Source of the DNA: an uncultured Campylobacter sp.
GTDB lineage: Bacteria; Campylobacterota; Campylobacteria; Campylobacterales; Campylobacteraceae
Direction: 5' to 3'
NCBI GenBank assembly: GCA_937965895.1
Contig: CALCKS010000173.1
Coordinates: 1 to 49,688, forward strand
DNA: 49,688 bases
Shown in pieces: positions 25,061 to 34,450 of the stretch. A program made the translations under genes and the position numbers. The first letter of the stretch is position 1. Every line of letters begins with the position of its first letter. The notes under the pieces are model-generated. The model did no database searches. It had not been told where the DNA came from and saw only the letters and a program-made list of their open reading frames with translations.

Positions 25061-26028
25061 TTTACGCTCCAAAATTTAACCTCTTTTTCATACGCAACGC
25101 TGATTAACCTGCCGCTATCGGAGAGGTAAATTTCATTTAAAATTTGCTGTCCGGTTTTTACGGTCGCGAGCTTTGTCTTACTTGCGATGTCGTAGACCAG
25201 GATATCGCTCTCTTCGCCGTTCATATAGGCTAGCGTTTTGGCGTCGTCGCTAAGCCCCGTCGCATAAACGATAAAATCGGACTTAAAATAGCTCATCGTG
25301 CCGTTAAAAACGCCTGCTTGTTTGTCGATGCAGCCCACGGCTACGACATCGTTTTTATAGTCGATGTCGTACATATTGTCTTTAAAGAAATTTAGGGTTT
25401 GCTCGGTTTGGCGAGTTTTTAGATTATAGATATAAATCACGCCGCTTTCGGCTCCGATAGCGATTTTGTCGCGGGTTTTGTTGATTTCAAAATCAACGTA
25501 AAGCGCGATGGAAAATTTATGTTTAAAGACCGCTTTTTTACTCTCCAGGTCGATGTAGTAAATTTCATTGCCAAAGTCCGATACTACCGCTGTTTTTTCA
25601 TCTATGAAAAAGGCCTTTTTGGCGGATTTGTTAGCTAGGTGCATATTGCTAACCTCGCTCCAGCCGTTATTTTCTTTTTTAAAAACATACAAATAGCGCT
25701 CGTTGTAGTCCATCTCGGTTAAAACCAAAAGCATATCGCCTAGACGGTCGATGCTAAAAATCTTTGCAGGCTCTTCGTCGCTAAAGTGCGTTTTGACCGT
25801 GCGAAATTTGATCGGTTCTAAAAATTTATCCGCCTTTATGTCGTAGATATCAAGCTCGCTGCCGTCCGTACCCAGATATAAAATTTCATCTATCAAATTT
25901 GAGCTTATCACGTTTGCGCCGGCTTTTATGACCTTGTCCGGTTGCGAGATCTCAAGCGGTGCAGCTGCCAAATTTGCGGTCAAATTTAAGCAAAAAATCG
26001 CCGTAAAAAATAAAATAAATTTTCTCAT
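25057..26028 (-). CDS. napL: NapL, periplasmic beta-propeller-like nap accessory protein
   Basis: 323 aa. Seen: signal peptide (AIFCLNLTANLAAA), then repeated blade-like segments such as DEILYLGTDGSELDIYDI, IAIGAESGVIYIYNL and LAYMNGEESDILVYDI, suggesting a WD40-like propeller. napL is restricted to epsilonproteobacterial nap clusters; its exact role is not settled. Overlaps napF and napD by four bases each. Confidence 0.85.
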   Translation of the reverse strand: MRKFILFFTAIFCLNLTANLAAAPLEISQPDKVIKAGANVISSNLIDEILYLGTDGSELDIYDIKADKFLEPIKFRTVKTHFSDEEPAKIFSIDRLGDMLLVLTEMDYNERYLYVFKKENNGWSEVSNMHLANKSAKKAFFIDEKTAVVSDFGNEIYYIDLESKKAVFKHKFSIALYVDFEINKTRDKIAIGAESGVIYIYNLKTRQTEQTLNFFKDNMYDIDYKNDVVAVGCIDKQAGVFNGTMSYFKSDFIVYATGLSDDAKTLAYMNGEESDILVYDIASKTKLATVKTGQQILNEIYLSDSGRLISVAYEKEVKFWSVK

Positions 26029-26495
26029 AACGCCTCCATTTTGATACTATTCGCGAAGCAAACTTCCATACACTGCGCGCAGCCCGTGCATTTTTGATTT
26101 ATGCTCGGACGAAAAACGCCTAAAAAATCGATCGCTCTAAATTTGCAAATATCCTGACAGCTACAGCAAATCGTGCCGTTCCAAGCAAGACAACTATGCA
26201 CGTCGATAAAAATTTTAGCTTCTATAGTAGCTGCGAATTTTAAATTTAAAACCTCTCGTCCCACCTCTTCGCAAGCAATCGCGCACTCTTTACAAAAGTT
26301 ACAACCCAAGGACTTAAATTTAAAATTTATTCTTTCATTTTCAAAGCTTAAAAGCTCTCTATCGCAAGCACTAACGCAAGGCGCTTCGCAATCAGCACAG
26401 TTAAATTCGCCGCAAAAATAAGGCGGAGCGATAAATTTTTGAGCGGTTTTGCCGCCCAAAAATTTAGTAAATAGCTCGCGTCTGGATACGCTCAC
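26025..26495 (-). CDS. napF: NapF, cytoplasmic iron-sulfur protein
   Basis: 156 aa with cysteine clusters for several [4Fe-4S] centres: CNFCKECAIAC, CSCQDIC and CTGCAQCMEVC, plus an N-terminal set in CGEFNCADCEAPC. NapF assists NapA maturation or electron supply. Begins SVSRRELFTKFLG like other NapF proteins. Overlaps napB and napL. Confidence 0.88.
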   Translation of the reverse strand: MSVSRRELFTKFLGGKTAQKFIAPPYFCGEFNCADCEAPCVSACDRELLSFENERINFKFKSLGCNFCKECAIACEEVGREVLNLKFAATIEAKIFIDVHSCLAWNGTICCSCQDICKFRAIDFLGVFRPSINQKCTGCAQCMEVCFANSIKMEAL

Positions 26496-27091
26496 CTAAC
26501 GCCTTCGTTTAGTACGTCTAACAGATTGGAATGCTGAGACGAGTTAGCGTCGCGGTACTCCGGCTTAAAGTTATTTTTAAACTTAGCCTCTACGTTCGCC
26601 TGCGGTACGTGGCAAACGGTACAGTTAAAGCGGTCGTCGCTAAGCTTACCGTCGAGGTCTTTTTTGTTTCTTATGCTATAAAGGTGCGATTTAGGGATCG
26701 CGGTCGCGCCGACGTCTTTTGCAACTTCAGGCATATGACATGTAACGCACATATTATTATCCGCAGTTATCGGTATCAAACCCTCTAAATCATGGGGTAT
26801 CATCGGCGGTGCGTTTTCAAAAGAACGCTCGTATCTTTGCGCTTCGCCCGCGGCAGGTTTCGTCCAGTTTATATCGACCAACTTTACCTCTTCTTCATCC
26901 ATAACATCACTAGCCGAACGCAAGATATCTAGATCCTTAGCTTCTTTGCTATCGGCTAATTTTGATTTATTTTTTTGCTCTACTTTTTGAGTTTGTACCG
27001 AGCTAGAGGATTTTTGTTCTTCTTTAGCTTCGGTATATCCCGAAAATACGAGGACGGCGCACGCCAATCCCGCCAAAATTCTCGCCTTCAT
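26492..27091 (-). CDS. napB: NapB, diheme cytochrome c subunit of nitrate reductase
   Basis: 199 aa with signal peptide. Seen: two heme c motifs, CVTCH and CTVCH, spaced as in NapB, plus conserved histidines for bis-His ligation (PKSHLYSIR, SQHSNLL). Passes electrons from NapH/G to NapA. A longer than usual charged linker (about residues 25-65) follows the signal peptide. Confidence 0.93.
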   Translation of the reverse strand: MKARILAGLACAVLVFSGYTEAKEEQKSSSSVQTQKVEQKNKSKLADSKEAKDLDILRSASDVMDEEEVKLVDINWTKPAAGEAQRYERSFENAPPMIPHDLEGLIPITADNNMCVTCHMPEVAKDVGATAIPKSHLYSIRNKKDLDGKLSDDRFNCTVCHVPQANVEAKFKNNFKPEYRDANSSQHSNLLDVLNEGVR

Positions 27092-27888
27092 TGATTTTTC
27101 TCCTTTAGTAAATTTCTTATATTAAATTTGAGCGCGTCGTCATCGCAGACGTCGATACAGCGTCCACAGCTGATGCACTCGCTCGAGGTTATAAACCCGC
27201 TTTGCTTGCCGATAATGCCGAGCACTTGGTTTTCCGGGCAGATTAGCTTACATTTCATGCAGCTAGTACAGCTAGCCGCATCGTGTTTTACTCTGATAAG
27301 GGCGAATTTGCCGGCTATCGCGTAAAAAGCGCCCAGCGGGCAAAGCTTTGAGCAGACTAATCTATCGCCGATAAACGCGTCTATCGCAAACACCCCAAAC
27401 GCCACGAACAACCACAGTATTCCGCCGTAGATGACGCCGCGCTGAATAATGCCGATAAAGCTAACGCCCTCAAACGCCGGAGCTGAAGTGACTAGCGAGA
27501 TAAAAAGCGTAAATCCTAAAACGTAATATCTAGCGCTTCGCGTGAAATTTACGAATTTTTTATCTTTGTCGTAGCCAAGCTTTACTCTGACCCAGCGAGC
27601 GGTTTCGGTGATGATATTTACCGGGCAAACCCAGCTGCAAAAAGCGCGCGGAGCGACGATCGCGTAAAAAGCAAACACGATAGCAGCTCCCACAAGCGCA
27701 CCCGAAGCGATACTAAAACTAGCTAAATATAGCTGCAAAACGGCAAACGGATCGCTAAGAGGAATGACTCCAAAAAGCAAAGACGAACTGAGATTGCCTT
27801 GTAAAATTTTAACTCCGTAGTAGTTGCTCGCAAAAAACAGCCCTAGGATCAAAATTTGACTTATCCTTCTTAAAATCAAATATTTCAT
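27088..27888 (-). CDS. napH: NapH, membrane iron-sulfur quinol dehydrogenase subunit
   Basis: 266 aa. Seen: four or more transmembrane helices, the membrane-edge motifs CSWVCPVN and CSKLCPLG, and a C-terminal pair of ferredoxin clusters CTSCMKCKLICP and CISCGRCIDVC on the cytoplasmic side. With NapG forms the menaquinol-oxidising module; Campylobacter nap clusters lack napC, and this one does too. Confidence 0.94.
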   Translation of the reverse strand: MKYLILRRISQILILGLFFASNYYGVKILQGNLSSSLLFGVIPLSDPFAVLQLYLASFSIASGALVGAAIVFAFYAIVAPRAFCSWVCPVNIITETARWVRVKLGYDKDKKFVNFTRSARYYVLGFTLFISLVTSAPAFEGVSFIGIIQRGVIYGGILWLFVAFGVFAIDAFIGDRLVCSKLCPLGAFYAIAGKFALIRVKHDAASCTSCMKCKLICPENQVLGIIGKQSGFITSSECISCGRCIDVCDDDALKFNIRNLLKEKNQ

Positions 27889-28649
27889 AGCAAATCTCCG
27901 CTATTTAGATAGTCGTTTAGCTTTTTCTCGTCGGTTTTAAACTCTTTTGGCTCAGCGTCTTTTAGCTTTTTATCCGCGCCCTCGACCCAGCCTTTTACGT
28001 ACTGTTCGTTGCTAGAACCAAGTCCTATCTCGCGCGGAAGCACGAAGATAGAGGCTTTTGGCGTCACGCAAACTTGCTCGCACATACCGCAACCCGTGCA
28101 GTAGTCGGCGTCCACGACAGGTTTAAAAAACGCGTGCTTTTGCGTGCGTTCGTTGCGGACATATTCAAGCCTTAACGCTTTATCTATCAAAGGACAGGCA
28201 CGGTAGCAAGCGTCACAGCGAAGCCCCTCGTAAGCAATGCAGAAATTCGGATCCAACACCGCGATACCCATCTGCGCTTTGTTTATATTTAGCTTGCCGT
28301 TATCCTCGCTCACCAGCTTCGTATCTAGAGCTCCGGTCGGACAGGCAACCGTGCACGGGATATCCGGGCACATATAACAAGGGATATTTCGCGGGGTAAA
28401 AAACGGAGTGCCGTAAGGCAATCCGTCGTCTAAATCCGCAAGCTTAAGCGTATCCCAAGGACAGGCTTCTACGCAAAGCCCGCAGCGTATGCACTCGCTA
28501 AGGAAATTTTTCTCCTTCAAAGCACCCGGCGGCCTGATGAGTAGAGTTTGGGCTTTAGCCGTCGTTTGCGTACTCCAGATAAAGCCGCCTGCGAGAACCA
28601 AACTAATCGCTTTTAACCCAAATTTTAAAGCCTCTCTTCTATTTTGCAT
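27885..28649 (-). CDS. napG: NapG, periplasmic polyferredoxin
   Basis: 254 aa. Seen: a twin-arginine leader beginning QNRREALKFG and four [4Fe-4S] cysteine clusters, including CIRCGLCVEACPW, CYMCPDIPCTVAC, CDACYRACP and CTGCGMCEQVC. Works with NapH to move electrons from menaquinol to NapB. Overlaps napH by four bases and starts two bases after the napA stop. Confidence 0.94.
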   Translation of the reverse strand: MQNRREALKFGLKAISLVLAGGFIWSTQTTAKAQTLLIRPPGALKEKNFLSECIRCGLCVEACPWDTLKLADLDDGLPYGTPFFTPRNIPCYMCPDIPCTVACPTGALDTKLVSEDNGKLNINKAQMGIAVLDPNFCIAYEGLRCDACYRACPLIDKALRLEYVRNERTQKHAFFKPVVDADYCTGCGMCEQVCVTPKASIFVLPREIGLGSSNEQYVKGWVEGADKKLKDAEPKEFKTDEKKLNDYLNSGDLL

Positions 28650-28651
28650 TA

Positions 28652-31438
28652 TTAAGCCTTGTAAATTTTAACCGCACATTTTTTATAGTCGGTCTCTTTT
28701 GAGATCGGGCAAGTCGCATCTAGGCAGACTTTGTTGATAAACACGTTTTCATCAAAAAACGGCACGTAAACTAGACCCATCGGCGGTTTATTTCGTCCGC
28801 GCAGATCGATTCTTGCTTTTACCTTACCGCGGCGAGATTCGACCCAAACGACGTCGTTATGCTGTAAATTTAGCTTTTGCGCATCGCCCTCGTGCATGTA
28901 GCAAAGAGCCTCTGGAACCGCACGGTAAAGCTCAGGAACACGCATAGTCATAGTGCCGGTGTGCCAGTGCTCCAAGACGCGACCCGTGCATAGCCAGAAA
29001 GGATACGTAGTATCAGGCATCTCGCACGGATCCATATAAGGGCGGAAGAAAATTTTAGCTCTATTAGCGATAGAAAATTTCTCGTCGCCGCTAGTTACTT
29101 TTGCTAGATCGCCTTTTGGAAGCTTGCCTTTTTTGTTACCGTAGAATGCAAACTGCTTGCCGTCTTCGGCAAATTTCTTCGCGTACGGATCGTATTTGGC
29201 GTTAAATCTCCACTGAGTTTCTTTGCCGTCTACTACAGGCCATCTTAGACCGCGCACTTTGTGATAAGTATCAAAGTCCGCTAGATCGTGTCCGTGACCC
29301 GAGCCAAATTTGCGGTAGTCTTCCCAAAGATATTTTTGAACGAAAAATCCGTAGCCCTCAAATACCTTGCCGTCTGAGCCGACTACTTTTCTGCTGTCGC
29401 CGAAAACTTCGGAGTTATCGAAATCTTCCATTATAGCGTCTTTTGCAGGATAGCTCTTAGCCTCTTCGTTTGCGAAAAGCACGTCAAATAGCGTATCTTC
29501 TTCGCTATAACCCATGGCTTTTGCCTCGTCTAGCACGCTTGGAAGCGTTAGCTTATCGTCTACTTTTTGTTCGCCCCAAACCTCTTTTAGCTTAAAGCGC
29601 TTAGCAAATTCCAGCATTTGCCACGTGTCGCTCATCGCTTCGCCTACCGGAAGGACTTGCTGACGCCAGTGCTGCGTTCGGCGCTCGGCATTACCGTACG
29701 CGCCCCATTTTTCGTATATCATCGCAGTTGGCAGGATCAGGTCGGCAACCTTAGCCGAGATGCCCGGATACGGGTCTGAGACGATGATAAAGTTATCCAT
29801 CTCGCGAGCGGCTTTTATCCAGTGGTTTGCGTTTGCGGTGTTTTGCCATGGGTTATTTACCTGCACCCATGCCCATTTCATCTTTCCGTCTTCCATGTCG
29901 CGCATCATTTTTACGTAGTGGGAGGCGACTTTCGGATTTAGCGTGTTTTTAGGCAGTTTCCAAATTTTCTCGCTTATTTCGCGGTGTTCGGCATTATCTA
30001 CGACCATATCCGCAGGCAAGCGATGAACGAAAGTACCGACCTCGCGTGCCGTTCCGCATGCGCTTGGTTGTCCAGTTAGCGAGAAAGCGCCCTCGCCCGG
30101 TTTTGCTTGTTTACCAAGAAGCATATGTACCATATAGGCTTGCTCGTTTACCCAAGTGCCTCGTTGGTGCTGGTTAAAGCCCATCGTCCAAAAGCTCACT
30201 ACTTTTCTACCTTTTTCGATGTACCAGTCGGCTAGTTGCTTTAGTTTTTTCTTAAATTCTTCCAAATCCTCGTTCGGATCGCCTTTTATTAGCGGAGCGG
30301 AGAAATCAAGCGTATAAGGTTTAAGAGCCTCTTTAAATTCCTCAAACGTGATTTGCCAGTGTTTGCCCGCGGTAGCCGTATTTTTATTTTCCATCACGTC
30401 GCCCTCTTTATAGCCTAGATAGCCCAGAGTCACGCCTTCGTTTTTGCTTAGTTTCTTATGAAGTTCCGTCTCTACGACGTCTTTTTCGTTTGAGTAGTTA
30501 GGATGATTTGGATTATTTCTAAGCCCGTAGCCGATATCGGCAGGTCCCGTCGCAAATACGCAGTGGCTATTTACGTAGTCCCAGTCGATGGCTTCGGGAT
30601 GATTATAAACGATCTCGTGAGCGATGTAGTTCCAGATAGCGACATCGCTTGAAGGAGCGAAAATAATCTCGGAATCGGCGATATTTGACGTTCTAGTCGA
30701 ATACGTGCTTAAATTTACGACCTTTACGCGCTCTGGATTGCTTAGCTTTTTATCGCTTACGCGCGCCCAAAGTATCGGGTGCATCTCGGCCATATTAGCG
30801 CCCCAAGCCACGATAGTATCAGTTAGCTCTATGTCGTCGTAGCAGCCCGCAGGCTCGTCGATACCGAAAGTCTGCATAAATCCCGTAACCGCGCTAGCCA
30901 TACAGTGGCGAGCATTCGGGTCTATGGAGTTGCTTCTGATGCCGGCTTTCCATAGTTTGACGGCTGCGTAACCCTCTAAAATAGTGTATTGACCCGAGCC
31001 AAAAACGCAGGCTGAATGCACGCCGTTTTTCTTCATGGTCTCTTTATATTTTTCCGCCATGATATCAAAGGCTTTTTCCCAGCTAATAGGCTTAAATTTG
31101 CCTTTTTTATCAAATTCGCCCTTTTCGTTCACGCGTAAAAGCGGCTGAGTGATGCGGTCCGCGCCGTACATGATCTTGGCGTTAAAGTAGCCTTTGATGC
31201 AGTTTAGGCCACGGTTTACTGGTGCTTCAGGGTCACCCTTGACTGCTACGATTTTGCCCTCTTTGGTTGCGATCATTACGCCGCAGCCAGTTCCACAGAA
31301 CCTACATGCAGCCTTATCCCAGCGCCAGCCCTTTTCAGCTGCGTTTTGCGCAGCTGCCATAGAGCTAGGCAGTGCTATACCGGCACTCGCGCAAGCAGCC
31401 GAAGCGGCGGCGCTTTTTATAAAATCTCGTCGATCCAT
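28652..31438 (-). CDS. napA: NapA, periplasmic nitrate reductase catalytic subunit
   Basis: 928 aa. Reduces nitrate to nitrite using a bis-MGD molybdenum centre. Seen: twin-arginine signal DRRDFIKSAAASAAC ending AMAAA-like at about residue 30; the [4Fe-4S] motif C45-x2-C48-x3-C52-x27-C80; and conserved NapA text NARHCMASAV, which contains the molybdenum-ligand Cys. C-terminal molydopterin-binding segments are intact (GRVLEHWHTGTMT). First gene of the operon, with AGGAGA upstream. Confidence 0.97.
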   Translation of the reverse strand: MDRRDFIKSAAASAACASAGIALPSSMAAAQNAAEKGWRWDKAACRFCGTGCGVMIATKEGKIVAVKGDPEAPVNRGLNCIKGYFNAKIMYGADRITQPLLRVNEKGEFDKKGKFKPISWEKAFDIMAEKYKETMKKNGVHSACVFGSGQYTILEGYAAVKLWKAGIRSNSIDPNARHCMASAVTGFMQTFGIDEPAGCYDDIELTDTIVAWGANMAEMHPILWARVSDKKLSNPERVKVVNLSTYSTRTSNIADSEIIFAPSSDVAIWNYIAHEIVYNHPEAIDWDYVNSHCVFATGPADIGYGLRNNPNHPNYSNEKDVVETELHKKLSKNEGVTLGYLGYKEGDVMENKNTATAGKHWQITFEEFKEALKPYTLDFSAPLIKGDPNEDLEEFKKKLKQLADWYIEKGRKVVSFWTMGFNQHQRGTWVNEQAYMVHMLLGKQAKPGEGAFSLTGQPSACGTAREVGTFVHRLPADMVVDNAEHREISEKIWKLPKNTLNPKVASHYVKMMRDMEDGKMKWAWVQVNNPWQNTANANHWIKAAREMDNFIIVSDPYPGISAKVADLILPTAMIYEKWGAYGNAERRTQHWRQQVLPVGEAMSDTWQMLEFAKRFKLKEVWGEQKVDDKLTLPSVLDEAKAMGYSEEDTLFDVLFANEEAKSYPAKDAIMEDFDNSEVFGDSRKVVGSDGKVFEGYGFFVQKYLWEDYRKFGSGHGHDLADFDTYHKVRGLRWPVVDGKETQWRFNAKYDPYAKKFAEDGKQFAFYGNKKGKLPKGDLAKVTSGDEKFSIANRAKIFFRPYMDPCEMPDTTYPFWLCTGRVLEHWHTGTMTMRVPELYRAVPEALCYMHEGDAQKLNLQHNDVVWVESRRGKVKARIDLRGRNKPPMGLVYVPFFDENVFINKVCLDATCPISKETDYKKCAVKIYKA

Positions 31439-32047
31439 TTTATCTCCTCATTTATTTTTTAAGATAGTTCTTAAAAATCAGGCGGATATTAACCGTTACA
31501 ACCTAAATTTAAGTTGATTAAAAACAATTAGTTCTTTAGCAATATTTGGCATTCAAATTAAGACCAAAATTATCTTTATTTTGCCTATTTTAGGGGTAAA
31601 GCTTAAAATTACGAATAAATATATTTTTTTATATTTAATAAATTTGATATTCTTTTTGATAACAAAACCCATAATATTTCAGAAACTATTTATAAAATAC
31701 AAATTTAACGTGTAAAATCGTAACATTTTTTCATTGTAAATATAAAGCTATATATCAAGTATAAAAATAGTGGTCTATTTTTAAATTTAACCTTTTAAAA
31801 GCGCTAATTTTAGGCTAAATTATCATAGGTATAAAATTGATTAAAACTCAAGACCGTATAGCTCATAAATTGTAAATTTGATCAAATTTGAGCTATATAT
31901 TTAAGTTTTATTTTTAATTTTTAAAATACAAATATAAATTAAATTTTACCTTTTATATTTTGTAGCTTTTTGGTAATACCCATATCTTTAAAGTGCAAAT
32001 TTAAAAATGCGCTGTATAATTTGCTCAAATTTAGCCAAGGGATAAAA
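31439..32047. promoter_or_regulatory. AT-rich divergent region upstream of napA
   Basis: About 600 bp with no gene seen. TTGATTAAAAACAA (31514-31527) is one mismatch-pair away from an FNR/CRP-type site (TTGAT-N4-ATCAA) and lies about 75 bp upstream of napA; this would suit control by a CRP/FNR-family regulator. Long A/T runs and AAATTT palindromes fill the rest. The plus-strand gene at 32048 would be transcribed from its right side. Confidence 0.35.
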
Positions 32048-32563
32048 ATGCCGCGACCTACGAATAAAATAGACTTACTAAGTGCTTCAGAGACAAATTT
32101 TAAAAAGCTTTTATCTCTAGTTGAAAGCATGAATGAGGCAGAGCAAAAGGCCAAATTTGACTTCGAGGATAGAGATAAATGCGTCCGAGACGTGCTCGCG
32201 CACCTTTACGAGTGGCACTTGCTTTTGATAAATTTTATCCAAAAGAACCTAAGCGGTGAGCGGACTGCGTTTTTACCCGAGCCGTATAACTGGAAAACAT
32301 ACCCGCAGATGAACATGCAAATTTGGCGCAACCACCAAGATACGCCGCTTTACGAGGCTAAAACTCTACTAGCGCAAACACACGAAAAAACTATGCGGCT
32401 TGCGACAAATTTTAGCGACGAGGAGCTTTTTGCGCGCGGATATTTTAACTTCACGGGCAACCTAAACCTCGCCGCCTACATTACCAGCAGCACCTCATCA
32501 CACTACGACTGGGCGACAAAAAAGATAAAAAAGCACAAAAATAGCCTAAAACCGGGCTCGTGA
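32048..32563 (+). CDS. ClbS/DfsB family four-helix-bundle protein
   Basis: 171 aa, DinB-like fold. Seen: PRPTNKIDLLSASETNFKKLL at the start and VRDVLAHLYEWHLLLINFI, the hallmark of DfsB/ClbS proteins, then FTGNLNLAAYITSSTSSHYDWATKKI. ClbS protects E. coli from colibactin, but most relatives have no assigned role. Start at the ATG 32048 is supported by family N-termini; an upstream in-frame extension was rejected. Confidence 0.85.
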   Translation: MPRPTNKIDLLSASETNFKKLLSLVESMNEAEQKAKFDFEDRDKCVRDVLAHLYEWHLLLINFIQKNLSGERTAFLPEPYNWKTYPQMNMQIWRNHQDTPLYEAKTLLAQTHEKTMRLATNFSDEELFARGYFNFTGNLNLAAYITSSTSSHYDWATKKIKKHKNSLKPGS

Positions 32564-32914
32564 TTTGCCGTTTTAGGGATTAAATTTGACGCGGTTAAAT
32601 TTAGCAGACTAGCGCATAAACCATAAATTTGCTCTAGCGTGGTAAATTTGCGCGCCGAATTTGAGCCCCAAAGCGCATACGCCACAGTTTTAAACCCCAG
32701 CGTGAATTTTTGCTTTCACGTTGTCTGGGTACGGGACGCAAACCCCCATTTTCAAACCCTAGCGGGATAAATTTATGCCAGGACGCATGCGTTTTGGCGC
32801 CGCGAAAAAGAGTTTCAAACTCTAAAATCAAATTTTGCGTACCTTAAATTTAGGGCTTACGTCAAATTTATGCAGGTTTGGTAGGCCAAATTTACACCCC
32901 AGACGCAAAAAATC
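32564..32914. other. Non-coding stretch with many AAATTT words
   Basis: Open frames here have no family resemblance. A small inverted repeat CGTGAA/TTCACG (32701-32720) and two AAACCC-AGCG words (near 32694 and 32755) are the only structure seen. Confidence 0.35.
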
Positions 32915-32954
32915 AAATAAAAAGAAGTAGCGGACGCGTCAAATTTGCGTCCGC
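32915..32954 (-). terminator. Terminator of the OprD-like porin gene
   Basis: Perfect 8-bp stem GCGGACGC (32930-32937) / GCGTCCGC (32947-32954), then a T-rich run in the minus direction. It lies ten bases past the stop codon. Confidence 0.85.
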
Positions 32955-32964
32955 ATTAAAGTAG

Positions 32965-34299
32965 CTAGTTTAGAAGGTTAAATTTATATCCGACTTGCAG
33001 CCAAAGCTCGTTGTTATCGGTCTTTCTAACAGCTCCTCTAGTATCAAAGTTCTTTCTCTCAAGCGCCGTGTACGTGACGCTCGCGCTTAGCCCCTTGACC
33101 CACGGTATATCGTAGCTTGCCTGAGCCGCCCAGCCCTTAACATTCATGTGCGTATTAGCCGCGGTCGGACCTGCATTGCGGTGAGGTGCGTCTTGCTTGC
33201 CTTTTACTAGATGAAGTTTCGCTTTTAGACCCTCGGCGCCCACCTCTTTAAAGTCGTATTCAAACAAAAGCTTATGCGTATTCATGCCCGCATAGCCCGT
33301 AAATACGAAAGGTCCGCGGATAGGAAGCAGCGTGTATGAGCCGGGGCCGTTACCTAGACCAAACGCCAAAGCGTCGTTGTCGCCGACGGTCGTATAGGCG
33401 TAAGAGGCGCTAAATCCTACAAAATCATAAATGCCCGCTCTTAGGCCGATCATATTTCCGTCGTAGTTTAGATCCTCTAAGCCTCTTGTAGTGCGAGAGC
33501 CCTTATACATCGCGTCAAAACCGAGCTTAAAGTCGCCGACGGGCACTTTATAGTTCGCCTCGGCTAGGTAAAAGTTGATGTCGCCTTGCAGCGCGCCGCG
33601 CCTAAGATCGGTCACTCTAGCGTATGCGCCGGTTAGTTTTAGATTTGGGATGCCTTGATTTATGACCGCGCCGGTAAAGATATTATCAAACTCGTACGCC
33701 ACGGGCCCCATGCCGCCGACGATGACTCTATCTTTAAAGTGCGGAGCGCGTCCCTCTTTGCCGCCTGTTACGACGGCGCTTCTGCCTTGAAATTTATAAT
33801 ACCAGCCGCCGATCAAGGTAGTGTTTGGTATGTCTTTATTTACGATCGTTAGACCCTCAAACGCCTCTTTAAACGCGCGAGTCGGGTTGCCCGCTACTAA
33901 CGGAGTATTTACGTATTGACGGCCGAATTTTATATCGGTCTGGCCTATGCCGTAGCCTAGATACGCTTCGGACATTACCACGCCTTGCGTTCTCCACTCT
34001 TTATCGTACAAGGTGCCGCTTTTTCTCATGCTGTTAAACGGCAAGAAGTTGCCCTGCCCCGTAACGCCGAGCCTAAAGCCGTAAAACGGATCGGTCACGT
34101 ATCCAAGCTCGAGCTGTATAGACGTCAGCTGCTCATCGTGTATCGGCGCGCGTTCGTCTTTTTGATCGACGTAGGTGGCTTGGATCTTGCCCGCTAGTTT
34201 TCCTTTGGTAAACGCCTCCCCAAAGGTATCGGCTGCGTTTGCGGCGCCTAAAAAGCCAAGCGCCAAAACGGCGGCCAAACTTAGTTTTGCTAGTTTCAT
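32965..34299 (-). CDS. OprD-family outer-membrane porin
   Basis: 444 aa from the ATG at 34299, with AAGGAG upstream and a textbook signal peptide (AKLSLAAVLALGFLGAANA). The frame continues upstream to 34356 but without a ribosome site. Seen: GKLAGKIQATYVDQ, YLGYGIGQTDIKFGRQYVNTP (an OprD-type early strand), EGLTIVNKDIPNTTLIGG and a beta-barrel ending in hydrophobic residues (YKFNLLN). Family members pass small nutrients such as peptides or carboxylates; the substrate here is unknown. Confidence 0.85.
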   Translation of the reverse strand: MKLAKLSLAAVLALGFLGAANAADTFGEAFTKGKLAGKIQATYVDQKDERAPIHDEQLTSIQLELGYVTDPFYGFRLGVTGQGNFLPFNSMRKSGTLYDKEWRTQGVVMSEAYLGYGIGQTDIKFGRQYVNTPLVAGNPTRAFKEAFEGLTIVNKDIPNTTLIGGWYYKFQGRSAVVTGGKEGRAPHFKDRVIVGGMGPVAYEFDNIFTGAVINQGIPNLKLTGAYARVTDLRRGALQGDINFYLAEANYKVPVGDFKLGFDAMYKGSRTTRGLEDLNYDGNMIGLRAGIYDFVGFSASYAYTTVGDNDALAFGLGNGPGSYTLLPIRGPFVFTGYAGMNTHKLLFEYDFKEVGAEGLKAKLHLVKGKQDAPHRNAGPTAANTHMNVKGWAAQASYDIPWVKGLSASVTYTALERKNFDTRGAVRKTDNNELWLQVGYKFNLLN

Positions 34300-34450
34300 A
34301 AAAACTCCTTGGTTAAATTTAGCAAATTTACGCCCCGCAAATTTAATGCGGAACATTAATTTTTATATTTAAGGATTATAGCACAGAAAATAATAAAATC
34401 CGTGTTAGATTTGTGATATTTGCTAAAAATATCTCCAAATTTAGGCAAAT

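Noticed and set aside
32503..32831. Two minus-strand open frames after the ClbS-like gene
   Set aside because: No family resemblance, no ribosome sites; sequence is AAATTT-rich spacer.
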